Positions 11,095 to 26,648 are shown, counted from the stretch's first letter. The stretch: DNA of 64,000 bases from Gadus chalcogrammus (GCF_026213295.1 NC_079422.1:1460250-1524249); one strand, 5' to 3'. The notes: generated by a model from the sequence alone, not told the origin. Program-made: numbers and translations.

Positions 11095-11761
11095 AGGGGA
11101 CATATTATGAAAACAACACTTCTTTTGGGGTGTTGTTTTGGGTCTTTGGTGCTCCCAAACGCATACATACTTTGAAAAAAGCCTGTACATGATTTTTTGA
11201 GTGAGATATGCATTTCTGAAAGTACCCCGCCTACAGCTACCAAACGTGCGAGTCAGTTTCGGCGCCCCCTCCTATGTAGGAAGGGGGCACAGTTGAATAT
11301 TAGCTCCCACTTCCCCACTCCCCTCCAATCAGAGCATAGCAAAGATACTGTGGACCAGCGGACAAGGAGCTCTGTCGGGGGGAACTCGGCGGCAGCTCAG
11401 CTCCTGGAGTACATCCCTTTCTCTGCCGGCGGCACCGCCGGAGCTGCCGGACTGCCGCCGAAGCTTCAGCGGCAGTCCGGAGGATGAGACATGGAGAAGA
11501 ATGGGATTGTACTCCCGGAGCTGAAAGGGATTGTACTCCCGGCAACAATCCCTTCTCCTCCATGCTGTGGTTCAGTCTGACAGCTCAGTGGTCAATGGGC
11601 AGCAGCTCATTTGCATTAAAGCTACAGACAACCAAAACAGCGCTTTCTGAAGGGACTGAAACAGAGGGGAATAGTGGTAGGCGAGATTTATTTTCCCAAA
11701 AGCTATTTCCAGCAAACAGCTTCAAAAAAATGTTTTCTGGAACTCAAATACTATGTCTCCT
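11095..11761. mobile_element. piggyBac-like MITE with TTAA duplication
   Basis: The left end aggggacatattatg follows TTAA (11091-11094). The right end tactatgtctcct precedes TTAA (11762-11765). The inverted ends and TTAA target fit the piggyBac superfamily. The interior (11480-11570) has a short inverted repeat around gggattgtactcccgg / caacaatccc, resembling the hairpin at 7711-7895. No transposase. Confidence 0.75.
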
Positions 11762-11795
11762 TTAAGCATCCATAAAGTAGCATGCCAGGGGACCT

Positions 11796-12083
11796 TTATT
11801 TATACAGGCAAGTATAAATAAAACAAATAGATGACAGCATCGTACCCTATGACATCTTATGAAGTACAGCCAACAAAGGAAGCATATGCAAAATGCTTTT
11901 CTTGGATCTTTTCAAATTTGTTGTTTAAAAGTGCAATTGCATCAGCCTCAGGTATAAATGAGTTGGTGGCGATTTTAAATCGACTTTAAAATCCCAAGCC
12001 GGTGCTCTTCGAAAAGCAGGGTTGGTCAAAAAGAAGCAGGAGGTTTTCTCATGCGATCCACTGAGGCAGGAACCGTCCCCCGT

Positions 12084-12173
<90 letters not shown>

Positions 12174-12840
12174 TATATGTTCCGTTGATGTGGGTCCTAC
12201 AACGATCCTATCATTTCAAGAATGTCAGTGTATCAGAGCATCTGAAACTCCCCCCCTCCCCTCCCCTGCTCTCATCTCTTCTCATCTCTCTATCGCGGGA
12301 CCCTAGATTATCTCCCTAGCTTTTCATGGTTCTTCCGACCGCCAACCCAAACAATAAAAAAAAGTTACATTCAGTTTTTATCACACGTAAAATGTTACCT
12401 TAAAGTGCCTTCAAGAGGGCTCATTCTACAAAACTTAACGTCTACCTCTTGTGTTGGGCAAAGTGATCCAAGAATGTAAGCAGATACTGGTGAGATGTAA
12501 CCAACATGGGGAACTGTGACTTATTTTCAAGGTCTACTCTGGATGCCTTATTCAGATAACATTATTGTGCGCTATAATTACGTATCTATATTATAGAAAT
12601 ATATATATTTGTTATAGTGTCAAAGTAAGTAAGTAGAGTAAGTAGAAGTCTAACTGAACTGCAGCTGATGCTTTACTACATTATATTTCACAGACCATGT
12701 TTCCAGTAATCATGGTGGGGAAGGGGAAGCTGCTGTCTAAGCTTCAGTCTTGCAAGGAGTGCGAACACAAGTGTGAACACACACACACTTGCACTCCTTA
12801 TGGGGGCTGTTGGGGACTGGCCCCTGCACCAATAGCCTTT
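11796..12840. repeat. Intergenic, with (CT)n at 12090-12173
   Basis: A CT microsatellite of about 84 bp with one TTT interruption lies at 12090-12173. The rest is AT-rich. An open frame at 12022-12306 only spans the microsatellite. At 12770-12800 there is a short inverted pair (tgcaaggagtgcgaaca / cacttgcactcctta). Confidence 0.7.
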
Positions 12841-15800
12841 TAGATTTTAGATTAGATTCAACTTTATTGTCATTGCACAAGTAAGGACAACCAGTACAAC
12901 GAAATGCAGTTTAGCCTCTAACCAGTAGTGCAATCAATAAAACGTTTTTGTTAAAGCAGCGCTATAAGAAGAATAATAATACATAGAACACAGATAGCAG
13001 ATAGCAGCTGAATATAAAGTGCAGTAATACATAAATGGTTAATACAGTTAATACAGTTGATCCTCATTAATAGTAAAGTGCATAGGTAAAGTGCATAGGT
13101 GGTTTGAGGTAGTCAGACTGACCATAGTCCATGTTCAAGAACGGGGGGGGGGGGGCTAGTGTAGGGTCTTTGTGTTGAGCAGTGTTGTAGTGTTGTGGAA
13201 AGCCTGGAGTGTTTCTGAGCCTGCTGGTGCGACTCCTGAGGCTCCTGTAACGTCTCCCGGACGGGAGGAGAGAGAACAGGGCATGACTGGGGTGTGTGTG
13301 GTCCTTGATGATTTTGTTTGCACGTTGCAGACACCGTGAATGATGAAGATCAGTGAGGGCAGGGGAGTGATGTGCCAATTATTTTCTGAGCAGTTTTAAC
13401 GACTCGCTGTAGGGCTTTCCTATCAGCCATAGTGCAGTTACCATACCACACCGTGAAGCAGTTGGTGAGGATGCTCTCAACGGTGCAGCGGTAGATGTTC
13501 CGGAGGATCTGAGGGGAGAATCCAGCTTTTTTCAGTTTTCTGAGGAAGAAGAGGCGTTGTTGAGCTTTCTTGATCAGAGTGGAGGTGTTGAGTGACCAGG
13601 AGAGGTCTTGTGAAATATGGACACCCAGAAACTTGAAGTTGGTGACCCGTTCCACTTCAGCCCCGTTGATGTGAATGGGTGAGTGTATGCTTGCCTTTGA
13701 TTTCCGAAAGTCAACAATGAGTTCTTTGGTTTTGGTGGTGTTGAGCACAAGATTGTTACTAGCGCACCAAGCTGCCAAGTGCAGGACTTCCTCCCTGTAG
13801 GCTGATTCATCATTATTCCTGATCAGGCCGAGCACTGTTGTGTCGTCTGCGAATTTGATGATGGAGTTGGAGTTGTGAATGGGGGAGCAGTCATAGGTGA
13901 AGAGGGTGTACAGTAAGGGGCTGAGCACGCACCCTTGTGGCACACCAGTATGTAGAGGCAGTGTAGTGGAGGAGAGGTTGTTTAACCTCACCGTCTGTGG
14001 TCTGTTGATCAGAAAGTCCAGTATCCAGTTGCAGGTGGATATGCTGATGCCAAGCTTGTGTAATTTCATGATCAGATCAGATGGTATGATTGTGTTGAAA
14101 GCTGAGCTGAAGTCGATGAATAGCAACCTAGCATAGCAATTGCTATTGTCCAGGTGGGTGAGGGCAGAGTGAAGGGCTGTGGATATGGCATCCTCAGTCG
14201 ATCTGTTGGCACGGTATGCATACTGGTGGGGGTCTAATGCAGGAGGAAGGCTGGGCTTGAAGTGAGCTAAGATTAGCTTCTCAAGACACTTGGTGATGAT
14301 GGGGGTCAATGCTACTGGTCGATAGTCATTCAGACACGCTGGGTTAGATTGCTTGGGCACGGGGACGATGGTGGTGGTCTTGAGGCACACGGGAACAACA
14401 GCCTGGGCCAGTGACAGGTTAAATATGTTGGTGAAGACTCCAGATAGTTGCTCAGCGCACGTTCTCCACACGCGCCCAGGGATGCCATCCGGGCCAGCTG
14501 CCTTCCTTACATTCACCCTGCTCAGCACTGACTGCACGTCAGAGGCAGTGAATCTGAGGGGTTGTTCGCCAGGTGGTGGGGTAGTTTTGACAGGCGTAGT
14601 GCTGTTGTCACGGTCAAAGCGGGCATAAAAGTGATTAAGCTCGTTAGCAAAGTCGGTAGTGGTGGTAAGGGGGGTTGAGTTTGCTCTTCTGTAGTCTGTG
14701 ATGGCCTGTATTCCTTGCCACATACGTCGGGGGTCTGAGTTATTGAAGTGTTCTTCAATCCGTAGTTTGTGGCTGTGTTGGGCGGTCCGTATTCACCTTT
14801 TCAGGTTAGCCCTGGATGTGCTGTAGGCTTCTTCGTTGCCGGATCGAAAAGCAATGTCGCGGGCCTTTAACAGTAGACGGACGTCCTTGTTCATCCAAGG
14901 CTTCTGATTGGGGTATATCTTGATCTGCTTATGAGTTGTGACATCATTTACGCCTTTATTAATATATTCCAGAACAGAGGAGGTATATGTCTCAATGTCC
15001 AGCTGAGAGTCAGAGGTGGCATTGGTGGCGAACAGACTCCAGTCTGTGCGCTGAAACCCAAGCTGTAGAGCGGCCTCTGCACCCTCGGGCCAGATCTTCA
15101 CAGTCCTCACTGTGGGTTTCACCCGGCTAATGAGGGCTGTGTATCTGGGCAGCAGCAGCAGGGAAATATGGTCAGATTGACCCAGGTGGGAGAGTGGTAT
15201 AGTCTTGTAGGCATCGGGGATGTTTGTATACACTTTGTCCAACATTCTGTCCCCTCTGGTCGGGCAGGAGACATGTTGGTGGAACTTGGGGAGTACTGAC
15301 TTCAGGTTTGAATGGTTAAAATCCCCTGCAGCAATAAATACCCCTTCTGGGTGAGCAGTTTGTTGTGTGCTAATAGCAGAATGTAGCTCTTTCATTGCTA
15401 GTTTGGCATTAGCATCAGGGGGTACGTAAACGGCCATAATAACAATGCATGAGTGTTCTCTGGGTAGGTAAAAAGGCCGGCATTTAACAGACAGATATTC
15501 CAGGTTCTCAGAACAGTGACTCCCGATCGTGACAGTGTTTATGCACCATGCGTTGTTGATATAAATGCATAAACCACCGCCTCTGGTCTTACCGGAATCT
15601 TCAGTTGATCTGTCAGCTCTGAACATAGTCCGCCCCTGTAGTTCAATTGAAGTGTCCGGGATGCGGTTGTTCAACCATGTTTCAATGTAGATCATTATAT
15701 TGCAGTCCATAATCCGTTTATGAGAGGTAGTCCAGAGCCGTATTTCATCCAGTTTATTCGCCAGTGAACGCACATTGGCTAGGAACAAGCTTGGTAGTGG

Positions 15801-16260
15801 TAGCTTATGCGGGGTTAGCCTTAGCCTAGCTCGTAAACCACCCCGCTTCCCCCGCTTCTGTTTACGTTCCCGACGCCGCCTCCGGGCCCTCTTTTCCGGG
15901 AGAGCTGGTATGCTGGACCACGGTGCTCTGGCTATCTCCGTTGGAAGTTGAAAATCTTGAAAAACTTGGTATAAGTCGCTTGTGCAGGAAGCATGGATAT
16001 CCAAAAGTTCTTGTCTACTGTACAATATGTTCCCATAGTTGTAACGTGTGAAGATCGCAACCAAAAACAAACAAACACTCATTAATTTGCACAAACTGGG
16101 GAGATGCAGAGCCTCGCGCTGTACTCGCGACGCCATCAAAGCTTGATGTGCTTGACACCTGCCTGTGCCATTGATGAATTACATTGGAGAATTTCTCACT
16201 GGGGACAGTGTTTCCAACACACACGGCGGGGCGGGTCAGCGAGGTGCAAACACACAACCT
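12841..16260 (-). mobile_element. L2-clade LINE, nearly full length
   Basis: A non-LTR retrotransposon on the minus strand. The 3' end at 12841 carries the L2-type terminus (tgacaataaagttgaatcta on the minus strand), then a short degenerate taatctaaaa tail. The coding part holds an AP-type endonuclease and reverse transcriptase. Two further L2 fragments are in the window (20832-22275 minus, 41879-43384 plus). The 5' boundary near 16260 is uncertain. Confidence 0.85.
13067..16139 (-). pseudogene. L2 ORF2: endonuclease-reverse transcriptase, two lesions
   Basis: The first 448 codons (16139-14793) start with a basic segment (about residue 84 on, RARRRRRERKQKRGKRGG). An APE endonuclease follows, with ETW, a GGGLCIYI strand, AGDFNH and SDHISLLL motifs. 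One TGA at about 14793 interrupts the frame after ANLKR. The reading resumes immediately in the same frame, so a single CGA-to-TGA change explains it. Reverse transcriptase (14723-13350) follows with KAAGPDGIPG, DFSSAFNTI, the [13 protein letters not shown] block and the catalytic FADDT. A frameshift near 13365 separates the last part (13378-13067), which has the LPSGRRYRSLRSR word also found in the other L2 copies. Otherwise intact, so a recent insertion. Confidence 0.85.
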
Positions 16261-16833
16261 CCTGCATCCGCAGCAAAGAGCTACACTAATTAACTACAGC
16301 CAGAAAATAATGTGATCCATATGGACAATTCTAGAACTTTGGGACCCTCACCTTATGTGTGTACCCTCAAATATTATTTTATTGGACTAATTAGTTTGGG
16401 GTACATAACATTTATTGACCATAGACTCTATTGAGGTTGGTCTTTCATTAATCACATGGTATGTTGTGTAATGTGTTTCTGAGAATTACCTGGGTTCCCG
16501 CTGTCATTGGTCCATCCTGTGTGCCCAAGCCTCGTTCATACAGCCTGAAAGGAGTCTTCATGTCTCTCCTACTTCCTGTGCCATGGGGGGAATGTATTTT
16601 AAAAACACTCGCAAAAAAAAACACTTGCAGTTGACCACCGGGCAACCCCTCTGTCTGGCACCAGGACTGTAAGGTACTAGGCCAGAGCCTGGAACTAGGC
16701 CAGGGCCTGCACCAGGGTCCAGTGATACCCTGGTCTCTGGAAGCCAGAAGAACCCTCCAAAGCACAAGAAAACTGAAGACTGAGACGGAAGACAAACTAA
16801 GAGAGCTATGGAGATAGATGGGACAAATAGACA
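16261..16833. other. No gene recognised
   Basis: Unique-looking sequence flanking the L2 5' side. No supported coding region. Confidence 0.4.
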
Positions 16834-16972
<139 letters not shown>

Positions 16973-18339
16973 ACACAGATAGGATGGAATAGATAGATGG
17001 ATGTTAATCGGAGCTCGGCCATGGCTTGTCATGGGTATTGTGTTCCTGTTTCGGTTTATCCTCATAATCACACTGAACTTTGTGCTTGGCCCACTGGGTC
17101 TGGCAGGCTGGAGTCCTCCCGTTGGTGTGGGTTGATTGCTATATCATTAAAGTGCATGACCTCTACATCTCAAGCTCAATGTGCCCAGCTGATGGATCTG
17201 TACAGGCTTCATGCTACATTACCAGTGGATTGGTCACGGCTGCAAAAGCAGCTCTTATCCTGAGACTCCCTGGGTTCATACTCTACACCCTAGCCAATGG
17301 AGCTTAGGCCCAACCATGGCTGAGGCCCCAAGTCACCATCACCTCCACCCCTCTGGGGGCCCTACGCCAGCTGGGGACACCACTGCTCTGGGTGGGTGTG
17401 CCCAAGTCCTGTGTGATGTGACATGTGTGTGCCGAATGGTGGCCTGCTGTGGTGCTTCTCTTGGACACTGCTCCCCACCCCGCACACCCCTATACAGATT
17501 GTTTACATGTCCCACTCACCCGCACCATAGCTCAGCTCTGGAACTCTAACCCTATGGTCCAACCCGCCCAAACCCTGCCCATCCCTAAATACATGTAAGC
17601 ATCCAACTTGTGTGTTCCAGGCTGAAACCTAACCGATAATTTAAACAAAGCCAAAGCAGCTTCACTATTTGTATCGGCGTGATGGTAGTCTCACTGATCA
17701 CCATTGTAACAGCTCTTACAGCGTCAGGCAACTGAGGAAAATCAAAGAGGCGCTCATTAGCGTCACAGTAAGGAAACAAGGCTGAGAAAAAAGTTCTCGA
17801 GAAACAGAGGAGAGAAGGCTGGGGTTTATTAAGCATAATTGTCGTATGTAACCGATATGTTAGATTGAGACGATAACTTCACAGTTACCGTATGGCTACA
17901 CATGGCAGTGGCAGCTGAGAGGTTATTATTCCCTATAGCATAAGGAGAGGAGTGGTCACGCAGCTAACCTTCACAGAGAGCGGAAAGAGGCAGCGCTTAG
18001 AGGCAGCGCTTAGAGGCAGAGCTTAGAGGCGGCACTCAGAGGCGGGCGCTTGGACCACCACCACCACTATGTTGCTGTTTCCACCACCTGACCCACAGGC
18101 CTGCATTCTGAGCTCCACCAGTGTGTTGTTTAAAAGGCCTATGGAATGTGGAACAAATCCCCTGAGCTTTATTGGCCTGAGCCAGCTCCCTATTGGCCGG
18201 GCTTAAGAAACGGGGGTCCTGCGCGGGAGCTTACAGAATTTCACATTGAGGCCAGAAACAGAGGAACATCCTGTTCTTGAGACGTATGTCCCGCCAAGGC
18301 TTTCATATGCCATGGATGGTGCTGGCGTCCATGTGTGTC
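16973..18339. repeat. Intergenic, with short minisatellite at 17987-18050
   Basis: Mostly unremarkable sequence. At 17987-18050 a unit of about 13 bp, aggcagcgcttag, is repeated about five times with drift. No gene was seen. Confidence 0.6.
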
Positions 18340-19434
<1,095 letters not shown>

Positions 19435-20831
19435 TAATGGACAAGGCTGGAGTCTGTTCAGCGATGTTAAGTATGGAAAGATTATGTTCTGATGGAGCTG
19501 GACACAGTGCTATCTCAGCTGATGCTTCATGCTCAGCCCCAGCTTTTATGATCGGGAGAGTTCAAGTCAATGGAAATGGCTTTGCATCATTCTTACACCT
19601 TTACGCTTATCCTGAATGCCACGATCTATGAATATATAAAAAGGAAACCCCTCTGTCCCTCTACAGAACGCCACACTCCAACTTTTACTTTTGAGGTAGA
19701 CTGCCGACTAGTTTGTGACATCCCACTGTGCTATGCACATGTATCACCTGCTCTGTACTTAGGGCATTACAGAGAAGCTCTTTCCTCTGCTAGTCGGTTT
19801 TGGAAACTCCAGTCTGGTAAACCATTCTGGACAGTCCAAATCTTCCCTGAGTAGGTAAGCATAAAGTAGTATTTCAGCCCATATAATGACAACAGCATAA
19901 AAAATTGGATACTTGTCTCAGTAATTCTAATGTCTCTTAGCAGCGAGTATTGTACTTGGCTGTGATTATGTTTCTGAAGTCCTTGTGAATCCACTGTATT
20001 GTTTGTTTTATTGCCTCTCCTTGGTAATTATCTCATTCCCTGGCTGTGGAGAATGTGGCTTTCTGGCTCTGGGCGCCGTATTTGCCCTCCCCGAAAAGGA
20101 CAGAGAGTTGTAGTCTGGTCAGCCCGTTTGAGATAGGCTGGCTGATCTACAGTTGTTTCTCTCCCTCTTGCATGAGAAGAAACGGGTTGTGAAATTAGTC
20201 CTCTTGTTTTCTGCTTCCCATTTCATCTGAGCCAATAGCCCCTGTTTTTCCACCCCTCCTTTCTCTCTCTCTCTCTCCCTCCCCTCTCCCTCTGTCTCCA
20301 AAAGCTCACAGTTCACATCTGGTTTTGAGTCAAGGCCAGGTTGTTTTTTTCTGGAATGGAGGGATTTTTATTTCTCAATGACTCCAGCGGCTCTCCGGTT
20401 TCAAGGCATTGGTAATGAGAACGAATTATGTTTGTTTTTAAAGTGCTGTTCACTTTTATCCACTACGCTATCCAACAAGCCTCACTTTCATCATGTCAAA
20501 GACAATAATCCCTCATCAGTGTCCAGATGTAGCTTTGGTAGGTTGTTCACCCGTCATCGAGCGCTTCCTTTGGTCACCTTCATCAGTGTCAGGTGAAATC
20601 ATTGTTTCCAGAAACTTCCCTGCCAGAGAGGTCACCATCACCCACTATTATTCATGAGACAGTTTTCTTAGAACCTGATCTGAAAATGAATAATATTTGT
20701 GGTGAATCTTGTGGCGTATCTTGGAATGAGGATAAATAAAACATGAGATTGTTTTGAAAAAGTGGAAAGAGATATTATGTAGTCGTGCTAATGCTATATT
20801 CAAGTTTAGTTTTTTAAGTTGAGCTAATTAT
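19435..20831. other. No gene recognised
   Basis: No transposon or gene signature. A short pyrimidine tract lies at 20255-20295. Confidence 0.4.
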
Positions 20832-20947
20832 TAGATTAGATTAGACTTCTTTATTGTCCTTGTTCAACAGAGTTAATCAACGAAATTAAGTTTAGAGCAT
20901 CACCACTGGCATAGTATATAAATATAAATATATTAATAAATAAATAA

Positions 20948-20986
<39 letters not shown>

Positions 20987-22275
20987 AAAAAAATAAAAAA
21001 AAATAAGAATAATAACATGAATGAGAATGCAGAAAGTCCAGTCCATAGTTGTGATGTGTGAGAGTGAGAGGAGGGGGGCGGGGGGGGGGGGAATAGTGTA
21101 CAGTGCAGCAATGCAGTCCAGTTCACAGTTATTGAGTGGGTGAGTTATAGTGGGAGTTATATGACAGAGGGCTTGGGGGTGGGGTGGGGGCTTGGGGGTG
21201 GGGTGAAGGGGTGCGGGGGGCAGGTTGTTCGTTCAGCAGTCTGACAGCCTGTGGATAGAGGCTATTGGTCAGTCTGCTGGACCTGGAGCGGATGGAACGG
21301 TATCTCCGTCCGGAGGGTAGTCGCTGGAAGAGATGGTGCGCTGGGTGGACCTGGTCCTTTAGGATGTTGTTCACCCGGCGTAGGCAGCGGGAGGTGTAGA
21401 CTTTGGAGATCTCTGGGAGGCTCTTCCCAATGATCCTCCCCGCAGCCTTGACCACTCTGTGGAGGGCCTCCTTTTCGGCCCTGGTGCAGCTGGAGAACCA
21501 CACCATTAGTCCGTAGGTGAGTACGCTCTCTACTGCGCAGTGATAGAAGTTGACCATCAGTCCCTCCGCGTATTCCCCTCTTCTGCAGCCACGCACAGCG
21601 TCTCCTCCTCCACTTCTCAGCCTCAGGAGTGCTGGATGGTGATCTGGTGATCTCGGCTGGGATGGTGAAGTCCGCTGGGAGTTGGCGAAATGGAGCGTTG
21701 TTGAGCTTTAAAAGTTAATTTCGGCTGTACTTCATTGTCGGGGTTTGAAAGCAGTGTGAAAAGCTGTGTGGACTAATATTAAGTGCTACCAAAAATTACA
21801 AAAAAACGCGCCAGATTTTGGGAGCTCTGGGCCGTTGCAACTATGTGCGCCGCCGCCATGGCAACAAAGCCATGTCAGCTGTTCTGTCTGCTCGATAGGC
21901 AGTGCGGCCATCTAGCTCAATAGCCGAGTCCGGGGTCTTGTTCTCCAGCCAGGTTTCCGTAAAGATTAAGCTGCAGCAGTTCTCGATGTGTTTTTGTGAA
22001 GCTAGTTCCAGTCGGATCTGCAGCCGCGCACAGCGTCTCCTCCTCCGCTTCTCAGCCTCAGGAGCGCTGGATGGTGAAGTCCGCTGGGAGTTGGCGAAAT
22101 GGAGCGTTGTTGAGCTTTAAAAGTTAATTCCGGCTGTACTTCATTGTTGGGTTTGAAAGCAGTGTGAAAAGCTGTGTGGACTAATATTAAGTGCTACCAA
22201 AAATTACAAAAAAACATGCCCGTTTTGGGAGCTCCGGGCCGCTGCAACTATGTGCGCCGCCGCCATGGCAACCAA
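20832..22275 (-). mobile_element. Scrambled L2 LINE fragment
   Basis: Minus strand. The 3' terminus at 20832 (ggacaataaagaagtctaat on the minus strand) is followed upstream by an (AAAT)n tract (about 20915-21005). The C-terminal reverse transcriptase part lies at 21129-21596 (HCAVESVLTYG, RVVKAAGRIIGKSLPE, LPSGRRYRSIRSRSSRL). Instead of more reverse transcriptase, the next sequence is a module of about 250-280 bp (21590-21868), then an endonuclease fragment (21869-22017; FTETWLENKTPDSAIE and DGRTAYRADR on the minus strand), then a second copy of the module (22018-22272). Most of endonuclease and reverse transcriptase is missing. Confidence 0.8.
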
Positions 22276-24049
<1,774 letters not shown>

Positions 24050-24174
24050 AGAACTCCCTCTCCCTTACACACCGCCCTTCATTAGGGGATTGTGCTACAA
24101 AACCTGAGATAAAAGCACACCCAGCGCTGGAAGGAAGCAACAACTATGGCAACAGAAACCTTAAAGAGATGGAA

Positions 24175-24300
<126 letters not shown>

Positions 24301-24589
24301 CTGAGACCTGATTAAAGACAGCTGCCGGGTTGGGGCCCAGGAAGAGGTGCCTCCACCTCTCCGAGAAGCCTTTCATAGCCTTGTATAAAAACCTCCATCT
24401 CCACCTCTCCCACCGAGCACCCAGGAACTTGTAACGAAGCCCTTACCCCATCAGGAGGATCTCCTCCTCCTCAACTCCACCCTCTCTCCCCCATCTCCTG
24501 TCCTCCTTATCTTTCTCTTGACTCACTAACTAGCACTTCTTGCCTTCTTCCCCCCCCCATCACCTCATCCCTTCTCTCTCTCTCTCCTG

Positions 24590-25530
24590 CTCTCCCTTCA
24601 TAGTCTCTTACTCCCTCTATAGTGTCTCTCTCTCTCTCCCCTGCTCTCCCTCCATAGTGTCTCTCTCCCTTCAATGTGCCTCTCTCCCTTCATAGTGTCT
24701 CTCTCTCTCTCCTGCTCTCCCTCCATAGTGTCTCTCTCCCTTCAATGTGCCTCTCTTCCTTCATAGTGTCTCTCTCTCTCTCCTGCTCTCCCAGTCTATA
24801 GTGTCTCTCCTGCTCCCCTCCGTAGTGTCTCTCTTTCTCCTGCTCTCCCTTCATAGTCTCTCTATCCCTTCATAGTCTCTCTCTCCCTCCATAGTGCTTC
24901 TCTCCCTTCATAGTGTCTCTCTTTCTCTCCCTCCATAGTGTCTCTCTCCCTTTGTAGTGTTTCTCACCCTTCATAGTGTGTCTCTCTCTCCTGCTCTCCC
25001 TTCATAGTGTCTCTCTCGCTCCATAGTGTCTCTGTCTCTCCTGCTCTCCCTTCATAGTGTCTCTGTCCCTTCGTAGAGTCTCTCTCTCTTCATAGTGTCT
25101 CTCTCTCCTGCTCTCCCTTCATAGTGTCTCTCTCCCTTCGTAGTGTCTCTCTCCCTTCATAGTGTGTCTCTCTCTTTAAAGTGTCTCTCTCCCACCTGCT
25201 CTCCCTTCATATCGTCTCTCTTCCACCATAGTGTCTCTCTTCCTTCATAGTGCCTCTCCCTTCGTAGTGTCTCTCTCTCTTCATAGTGTCTCTCTCCTGG
25301 TCTCCCTCCATAGTTTCTCTCTCCCTTCATAGTGTCTCTCTCCCTTCATAGTGTCTCTCCCTCTCCCTTCATGGTGTATCTCTCTCCCCCGCTCTCCCTT
25401 CATATTGTCTCCCTCCATAGTATCTCTCTCCCTTCAGTGTCTCTCTCTCCCTTCATAGTGTGTCTCTCCCAGTGTCTCTATCGCTTCATAGTGTCTCTCT
25501 CCCTTCATAGTGTCTCTCCCTTCAACAGCG
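24590..25530. repeat. Pyrimidine-rich minisatellite, degenerate 16-20 bp unit
   Basis: About 45-50 units of the type cttcatagtgtctctctc, with insertions of ctcctgctctccc at many positions giving a longer higher-order period. The plus strand is almost all C and T apart from the atagtg core. The open frame at 25332-25649 is a by-product. Confidence 0.85.
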
Positions 25531-26648
25531 AGAGAGAGACAGACACAGAGACACAGACAAAGATAGAGAGAGGTTTGTTGGGGGAGGCGGTATTTCACCT
25601 AAATGCACACAGATGTGCAGACCTTGTTTTTAGCCTCAGCCTCTGTTGAAGGTATTGAAGGTACATTATTTTGTTTTTCTGGTGCAGGTCTAATTTCCAT
25701 ACACATGCTCTATTCAATCTGGTGGGATTTCATTTCAAAAAGCTTAGTCAAGTTTACTGTAGTTGAGATTACTTGAATGAGATGAATCTTTTTTATGTGT
25801 GTGTGTGTGCGTTCCTTTGGTCCTCCGAACAGGCACTTTTGAATGAAGATCTCCTAAATGAGTAGTGGTTCAGCTTTATGCAGTCTAAAGAATATCTATG
25901 TGTGCCAGCAAGACTATCCAAAGGGATATCCAGGATTTGGATATCCACTATCCAAACCCTGTGTAGTTCTCTCCCCCTCGCCTTTAGCTTTACAGCTCCA
26001 TGGAATTGTGTATTTAATCAGTTCCATACAGTACCCCCACAGCAATCCCCCCTCTTCTAGAAGTTTCCATCTGGCCATTTTCGTACAACTTTTTTCTCTC
26101 TATTATGGATCAACTATTTAACTGTTCCAATGCAATGTTTCCAGTATACAATTCAACCTATCAAACTATTTACTCAACTCATCGTGGAGGTTTTCTACGA
26201 AATAACTCAAAGTTTACTCTGCGTTCCCTGGAATATGAAACAATATTTAATTGAAAAGGGCATTCTGCCGAAGAGGGTTCAAAGAGAGACCTATAAACTG
26301 TTAACTTCTTAGTCATTTAGCAGAAACTTTAATCAGAAGTGACCGACAATGAATTGAGCTACATCAGGAGCAGGTAGGCCTGAAGGCCTCTTCATATCTC
26401 AAGGCTGACCACAGCTAGGCTACGGACCATGGGGCAATCAGAAGAACCACCTTGAGAATATCCTATCAATGCATTGTCCTTCCCTGGGTTGACCCACCAT
26501 GGTGGTGATCTCTGTGATGGACGTGATCCTGCTGTGTGTTGGATCGGTGGCTTGCTGCAGACAGCCTAGAACAACAATATGCGCTGGTCACCTCAGAGAC
26601 TCACTGGAGCCTCCTGCCTGTCGCCCGTCTTTCTTCTCATCTGCGCAG
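25531..26648. other. Upstream or intronic region of nkd2
   Basis: AT-rich sequence with no repeats recognised. If the exon at 26649 is real, this is intron sequence of nkd2. I searched by eye for exons encoding the start (MGK...SK) and the KRRE(S/N)PEG segment typical of naked cuticle proteins and did not find them. Confidence 0.4.

Larger units (their letters stand above)
4990..11795. mobile_element. Outer piggyBac-like non-autonomous element, heavily interrupted
   Basis: The left end (aggtcccatggtatg, from 4990) is preceded by TTAA (4986-4989). The right end is its imperfect reverse complement (catgccaggggacct, ending 11795), followed by TTAT, one base off TTAA. Without the elements nested inside it would be about 1.6 kb. 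The sequence belonging to it (4990-5491, 7343-8032, 10761-11090 and 11766-11795) holds related copies of a block reading gacatggagg and aaagggattgtt. No transposase was recognised. The pairing of the two distant ends is inferred from the TIR match. Confidence 0.55.

Noticed and set aside
12701..12800. MVGKGKLLSKLQS-type reading as a possible first exon of nkd2 (MGK...SK start)
   Set aside because: Lacks Met-Gly at the start, no convincing donor, and no downstream KRRE-PEG exon; resemblance is too short.
13897..14628. Plus-strand frames across the L2 element
   Set aside because: Antisense of the L2 reverse transcriptase.
17211..17549. 112 codon plus-strand frame
   Set aside because: Overlapping competing frames and no recognisable domain.
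24590..25530. CRISPR-like spaced repeats
   Set aside because: Units are degenerate and contiguous with no unique spacers, in a vertebrate genome; it is a minisatellite.
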